A DNA stretch of 7,130 nucleotides from DATLTV01 sp035533375 (GTDB lineage Bacteria; Patescibacteriota; Minisyncoccia; UBA6257; 2-01-FULL-56-20), in the NCBI GenBank assembly GCA_035533375.1, contig DATLTV010000060.1:1-7130 (forward strand), written 5' to 3'. The position numbers and the translations under genes are program-made. Positions 5,543 through 7,130 of the stretch are shown here, piece after piece; positions within the stretch are counted from its first letter, which is position 1, and the number at the start of each line of letters is the position of its first letter. Below the pieces are notes generated by a model. That model ran no database searches. It saw only the letters and a list, made by a program, of their open reading frames with translations, and had not been told where the DNA came from.

Positions 5543-5605
5543 TGCGCGTGGAAGGAATCGAATCCCGTGTCCCGGCACGGGACAAGCTCTTCGACCTCTG
5601 TCTTA
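5543..5605 (-). pseudogene. 3' half of an interrupted tRNA (probably tRNA-Thr)
   Basis: On the minus strand this has a TAA anticodon-loop end, anticodon stem GACAG, variable AGGTC, a T-stem start GAAG, then a 24-26 nt insert. After the insert come T-loop TTCGATT, CCTTC, acceptor CACGCGC and discriminator A. Its acceptor pairs 6 of 7 with the 5' half at 5766-5797 (one C-A mismatch), and its anticodon stem pairs perfectly with that half. The insert (about 5563-5588) holds a 7-bp hairpin and breaks the T-stem, so the tRNA is probably non-functional. The loop would read CT-NN-TAA, giving GGT or CGT (Thr), or GCT (Ser). The G1-C72 and C2-G71 pairs favour Thr. A T6 run follows the 3' end and could terminate transcription. 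Confidence 0.7.
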
Positions 5606-5746
5606 CGAATGGCAGAGAGGCAAAAATAAACGCATGGGCATTGTGGGCATGGAAGGAATCGAACCTTCGACCTCTGTCTTATCAGGACAGCGTTCTACCA
5701 CTGAACTACATGCCCATGCGTTTATTTTCGACGAGCGAACCATTCG
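5606..5746. repeat. Nested inverted repeats bracketing tRNA-Ile
   Basis: The outer arms CGAATGG (5606-5612) and CCATTCG (5740-5746) pair over 7 bp. After internal loops of 10-11 nt, the inner arms 5623-5641 (AAAATAAACGCATGGGCAT) and 5710-5728 pair perfectly over 19 bp. The right inner arm includes six bases of the tRNA-Ile acceptor strand, so this fold competes with the cloverleaf. Everything lies between the two halves of another tRNA. Confidence 0.85.
5644..5715 (-). tRNA. tRNA-Ile(GAT)
   Basis: A canonical 72-nt cloverleaf lies on the minus strand. Acceptor GGGCATG/CATGCCC pairs perfectly. The D-arm is GTTC, AGTGGTA, GAAC. The anticodon stem CTGTC/GACAG has loop CTGATAA, giving anticodon GAT (isoleucine codon ATC). 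The variable loop is AGGTC, and the T-arm is GAAGG, TTCGATT, CCTTC. The discriminator is A, followed by CA rather than CCA, so the CCA end is not encoded. It sits inside another, interrupted tRNA whose body is nearly identical, and is likely transcribed from the promoter at 5811-5839. Confidence 0.95.
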
Positions 5747-5763
5747 GGCCGATTTCATCGGCC
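5747..5763 (-). repeat. Small hairpin after the 5' tRNA half
   Basis: GGCCGAT (5747-5753) and ATCGGCC (5757-5763) form a 7-bp stem with a 3-nt loop. It lies 2 nt after the 5' half of the interrupted tRNA on the minus strand, where an insertion in the anticodon loop would begin. Confidence 0.6.
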
Positions 5764-5765
5764 GC

Positions 5766-5797
5766 AGGACAGCGTTCTACCACTGAACTACGCGCGC
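5766..5797 (-). pseudogene. 5' half of the interrupted tRNA
   Basis: This 32-nt piece reads as acceptor GCGCGCG, TA, D-arm GTTC/AGTGGTA/GAAC, G, anticodon stem CTGTC and loop start CT. Then the cloverleaf stops. The 25 nt from 5766 to 5790 are identical to 5684-5708 of tRNA-Ile. Its expected 3' partner lies about 160 nt downstream, beyond tRNA-Ile (5543-5605). It has a well-placed promoter, so the whole nested locus should be one transcript. Confidence 0.75.
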
Positions 5798-5810
5798 ATG
5801 CGACAAAAAT

Positions 5811-5839
5811 ATTGTAGCGCGAAGGAGAAAGAAAATCAA
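5811..5839 (-). promoter_or_regulatory. Promoter of the nested tRNA locus
   Basis: TTGATT (5834-5839) and TACAAT (5811-5816) on the minus strand are 17 nt apart, each a 4-5 of 6 consensus match. Initiation near 5803 is about 6 nt before the 5' half of the interrupted tRNA. The -35 overlaps the T-run of the HAD gene terminator. Confidence 0.7.
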
Positions 5840-5870
5840 AAACCCGCGGTTGCTTTAGGCGGCCGCGGGT
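5838..5870 (-). terminator. Rho-independent terminator of the HAD gene
   Basis: On the minus strand ACCCGCGG (5863-5870) pairs with CCGCGGGT (5842-5849) over 8 bp, followed by a run of T. The 13-nt loop contains the TAA stop of the HAD gene (5855-5857). Confidence 0.85.
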
Positions 5871-6520
5871 CCGGTTTTGATCCCCCTCATATCAAGGATG
5901 GTCCTGAGTTGTCCGATTGCTTCGAAGCGAATCGCCGCGAAACCGTATTCCCGCGCCGCTTCGCAATTCTCGTGCATGTCGTCGATAAGGCAGCAAAAAT
6001 TCACCGGGAACAGGGACGTCGCCTCATGCACGGCATCCCACGCTTCTTGATCGACCTTCCAGTGGCCGACCTCGAAAGAAAGGAATATCCGCCGCGCTCC
6101 CGAGAATATTCCGGGCCAGCGGTTATGCAAGTATTCGTAATGCAAGGGATTCGTGTCGGAAAAAACCCAGATCTCCTTCAGGCTCGGATGCGCTTTGAGA
6201 TCGTTGAAAACGAATCGGTACATTTCCGGATCAAATTCGAAAATATCGCAAAACTCGGCGCAGAACCGCTCGTACTCGTGGCGGTATCCGAGTGCGCGGC
6301 GCACCAGGTCGAAAAATTCCTCATTGCCGATCTTTCCGCGCTCATAATCGGCAAGCGGGCCCGACGCGCCGTCGCTGCGATTGAAAAACGCCTTGATCGC
6401 TTCCCGGCCTGCGGCGCACGAAGCGACAAATCCGTCGCACTCGTGAAGCGGTTTCCATTTCACAATGACGTTCCCCACGTCGCAGATAATCACCTGCGGC
6501 GGATATATGTCGGCGGTCAT
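5855..6520 (-). CDS. HAD-superfamily hydrolase (subfamily IA-like phosphatase)
   Basis: The 221-aa protein has the four HAD motifs in order. Motif I is IICDVGNVIVKW with nucleophile D14; the usual second Asp is replaced in a D-x-G-N form, as in YihX-type sugar phosphatases. Residues 25-100 form the helical cap. Motif II is VFSDTNPLH with S121. Motif III is GHWKVD with K155. Motif IV is CLIDDMHEN with D180 and D181, followed by AAREYGFAAIRF. Length fits a soluble single-domain phosphatase; the substrate is unknown, with sugar phosphates a reasonable guess. Start ATG at 6520 has a strong AAGGAGG Shine-Dalgarno. It is a one-gene unit with its own terminator and no obvious tie to the tRNA genes around it. 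Confidence 0.88.
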   Translation of the reverse strand: MTADIYPPQVIICDVGNVIVKWKPLHECDGFVASCAAGREAIKAFFNRSDGASGPLADYERGKIGNEEFFDLVRRALGYRHEYERFCAEFCDIFEFDPEMYRFVFNDLKAHPSLKEIWVFSDTNPLHYEYLHNRWPGIFSGARRIFLSFEVGHWKVDQEAWDAVHEATSLFPVNFCCLIDDMHENCEAAREYGFAAIRFEAIGQLRTILDMRGIKTGPAAA

Positions 6521-6542
6521 ACCGCCTCCTTTTTTATTAAAA

Positions 6543-6556
6543 CGCTATTCCTAGCG
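6543..6556. promoter_or_regulatory. Small palindrome in the HAD gene leader
   Basis: CGCTATTCCTAGCG is a 5-bp inverted repeat with a 4-nt loop, between the putative HAD promoter and its Shine-Dalgarno. On the minus strand it is followed by TTTTAAT. It may be an operator or weak attenuator. Confidence 0.3.
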
Positions 6557-6582
6557 TATACGGGAATGTGGCGGGAAAGCAA
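6555..6582 (-). promoter_or_regulatory. Putative promoter of the HAD gene
   Basis: On the minus strand TTGCTT (6577-6582) and TATACG (6555-6560) are separated by 16 nt. A TACGCT at 18-nt spacing is an alternative -10. The leader would be about 28 nt long and ends in a strong Shine-Dalgarno. Confidence 0.45.
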
Positions 6583-6614
6583 GCCTCGCTCGGAGCTCTC
6601 CGGCGTAAATTCGA

Positions 6615-6646
6615 ACACCAAAAAGCATCGCTTGGTGTCTTTTTTT
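6615..6646 (+). terminator. Orphan plus-strand terminator
   Basis: ACACCAA (6615-6621) pairs with TTGGTGT (6632-6638) around a 10-nt loop, then C and seven T. It points along the plus strand, yet no plus-strand gene with a start signal precedes it. The stretch 6521-6614 holds no convincing coding frame. It may end a small RNA, or block transcription running towards the tRNA-Val locus. Confidence 0.7.
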
Positions 6647-6659
6647 ATTTCAATCGATC

Positions 6660-6692
6660 GTGTGCGCGGTACAGGGATTGAACCTGTGGCCT
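6660..6692. repeat. Direct repeat, copy 1 (tRNA 3' end)
   Basis: These 33 bp are identical to 6730-6762, offset by exactly 70 bp. They cover the variable loop, T-arm, acceptor 3' strand and trailer of tRNA-Val, duplicated downstream of the intact gene. Confidence 0.9.
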
Positions 6693-6715
6693 GTCCGATT
6701 GCAATCGGACCGCTC
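6663..6715 (-). pseudogene. Degenerate tRNA fragment with Cys-like anticodon arm
   Basis: On the minus strand this carries D-stem GAGC, an 18-bp palindromic anticodon arm GTCCGATTGCAATCGGAC, and AGGCC. The T-arm, acceptor strand and discriminator are identical to those of tRNA-Val. The loop TTGCAA would give anticodon GCA (Cys), but the arm has either a 6-bp stem with a 6-nt loop or an 8-nt loop. No matching 5' acceptor exists: a GCGC overlapping the 3' end of tRNA-Val gives only four acceptor pairs. It is most likely a non-functional partial copy. Confidence 0.65.
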
Positions 6716-6729
6716 TCTCCGCAGGAAAT

Positions 6730-6762
6730 GTGTGCGCGGTACAGGGATTGAACCTGTGGCCT
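6730..6762. repeat. Direct repeat, copy 2 (within tRNA-Val)
   Basis: This is the intact-gene copy of the 33-bp direct repeat also found at 6660-6692. The copies diverge abruptly at the anticodon stem on one side and one base past the shared trailer on the other. Confidence 0.9.
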
Positions 6763-6804
6763 TCACAATGTCAATGTGACGCTCTACCACTGAGCTAACC
6801 GCGC
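6733..6804 (-). tRNA. tRNA-Val(GAC)
   Basis: A canonical 72-nt cloverleaf lies on the minus strand. Acceptor GCGCGGT/ACCGCGC pairs perfectly. The D-arm is GCTC, AGTGGTA, GAGC. The anticodon stem TCACA/TGTGA has loop TTGACAT, giving anticodon GAC (valine codon GTC). The variable loop is AGGCC, and the T-arm is ACAGG, TTCAATC, CCTGT. The discriminator is A, then CAC, so CCA is not encoded. Its first ten bases overlap the end of the GIY-YIG gene on the same strand, so transcription from that gene or an internal promoter is likely. Confidence 0.95.
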
Positions 6805-7085
6805 TTGTTGGAAACATCGTACTCCCAAGGAAATACTCCGCTCGCAATTAGCTTTTCAATAATATTGTTGGTTTTATATTTTTTCAATCTATATTCCGTT
6901 TTGCGCGCCATCTTCAACGTTGCACATTCGACAAACAACTTCAATTCCAATGGTCTTATAAAACGCGTCGCCTTCACGAATCCTTGACCATGTTCTTGTA
7001 ATCTCCGCGCGATATCGATAGTGCTACCGACATAATAGCGACCGTTTTTTCGGCTTTGCAATACATACACTCCGGGATGTGCCAT
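6795..7085 (-). CDS. GIY-YIG endonuclease-family protein (UPF0213-like)
   Basis: The 96-aa product is almost entirely one GIY-YIG domain. It shows GVYVLQS (5-11), GRYYVGST (15-22), DIARRLQEH (24-32) with the conserved Arg, GFVKAT (35-40), and AR-TEYRLKKYK (60-71) with the probable catalytic Glu at 64. Small stand-alone members (UrbQ/YhbQ-like, UPF0213) are common in bacteria; most have no proven substrate, though the fold is that of homing and repair nucleases. The ATG at 7085 has no Shine-Dalgarno or clear promoter. The TAG stop lies inside the tRNA-Val 5' end. The gene is visibly more AT-rich than its neighbours, and tRNA fragments flank it, suggesting acquisition. Confidence 0.88.
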   Translation of the reverse strand: MAHPGVYVLQSRKNGRYYVGSTIDIARRLQEHGQGFVKATRFIRPLELKLFVECATLKMARKTEYRLKKYKTNNIIEKLIASGVFPWEYDVSNKRG

Positions 7086-7101
7086 TGTATTTTTCCCATG
7101 A

Positions 7102-7130
7102 CCGCCGGCCTGTCCGATTACAATCGGACC
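7102..7130 (-). pseudogene. Edge fragment of a tRNA (anticodon arm)
   Basis: Bases 7107-7130 match 6688-6711 at 23 of 24 positions. On the minus strand they read GTCCGATTGTAATCGGAC, AGGCC and then GGCGG, where a T-stem should begin. Instead of a T-loop, unrelated sequence leads into the GIY-YIG start codon. The loop would give GTA (Tyr) if TTGTAA is the core. The 5' part lies beyond the window, so the tRNA is truncated on its 3' side or continues elsewhere. Confidence 0.5.

Noticed and set aside
5484..5582. CRISPR array
   Set aside because: The palindromes here differ from each other and are not evenly spaced repeats with unique spacers.
5379..5585. Phe-containing leader peptide for pheS attenuation (frame ending in AFSGWFFYHLS)
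   Set aside because: No start with an RBS, no terminator/antiterminator pair before pheS, and the frame overlaps the tRNA 3' half.
5606..5765. Group I intron in the outer tRNA
   Set aside because: The insert is about 160 nt, of which 72 are a tRNA, leaving no room for the conserved intron core; boundaries also do not fit the usual U/G rule cleanly.
5798..6751. Plus-strand reading frame of 317 codons
   Set aside because: It runs antisense to the HAD gene, through a terminator and across a tRNA fragment, so it is a shadow frame.
1..7130. Recoded TGA (genetic code 25 as in Gracilibacteria/Absconditabacteria)
   Set aside because: All eight genes end in TAA or TAG, but the number is too small and no gene shows an in-frame TGA or a truncation that recoding would fix.

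Overview
The window looks like part of a compact genome from a streamlined, uncultivated bacterium, most probably Candidate Phyla Radiation/Patescibacteria (Parcubacteria-like). This is inferred from gene style, not from a marker phylogeny. Signs are short intergenic spaces, one-gene units each with its own promoter and short Rho-independent terminator, small unrecognised proteins, promoters abutting start codons, a UPF0213-type GIY-YIG nuclease, and a single-chain PheRS. Base composition is moderate to slightly GC-rich, except for the AT-rich nuclease gene at the right end. Almost everything recognisable concerns tRNA.

Left part (1-3120). Two long hairpins lie beside a minus-strand tRNA-Pro(CGG). 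A divergent promoter pair drives this tRNA and a plus-strand gene for an unknown 97-aa basic protein. Converging on that gene is a minus-strand pair: a CCA-adding tRNA nucleotidyltransferase with an HD domain (cca), then a CYTH-domain protein starting one base after the cca stop. The cca promoter sits so close to the ATG that the mRNA is probably leaderless. Divergent from cca is a 54-aa single-pass membrane peptide with its own Shine-Dalgarno and terminator.

Middle (3120-5377). A plus-strand gene encodes an unknown 233-aa protein with a CxxC...CxxC zinc-ribbon-like motif; its promoter lies inside an inverted repeat. After its terminator comes a GTCATTCTGA-type palindromic repeat, then, on the minus strand, a phenylalanyl-tRNA synthetase. 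It fuses a PheS-type catalytic core directly to an FDX-ACB anticodon-binding domain, the mitochondrial single-chain layout. No pheT lies beside it.

Right part (5378-7130). A minus-strand tRNA locus has an intact tRNA-Ile(GAT) nested inside the two halves of another tRNA (probably Thr), with inverted repeats bracketing the inner gene. Next come a HAD-family phosphatase with a strong Shine-Dalgarno and a terminator, an orphan plus-strand terminator, a degenerate Cys-like tRNA fragment, tRNA-Val(GAC), and a GIY-YIG nuclease gene whose stop codon lies inside tRNA-Val. A second, nearly identical anticodon-arm fragment lies upstream of the nuclease at the window edge.

None of the three intact tRNAs encodes its 3' CCA, so the cca product in the same window would be needed to mature them. 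The most notable points are the mitochondrial-type PheRS, the tRNA-within-a-tRNA structure, and the nuclease gene flanked by tRNA pieces.
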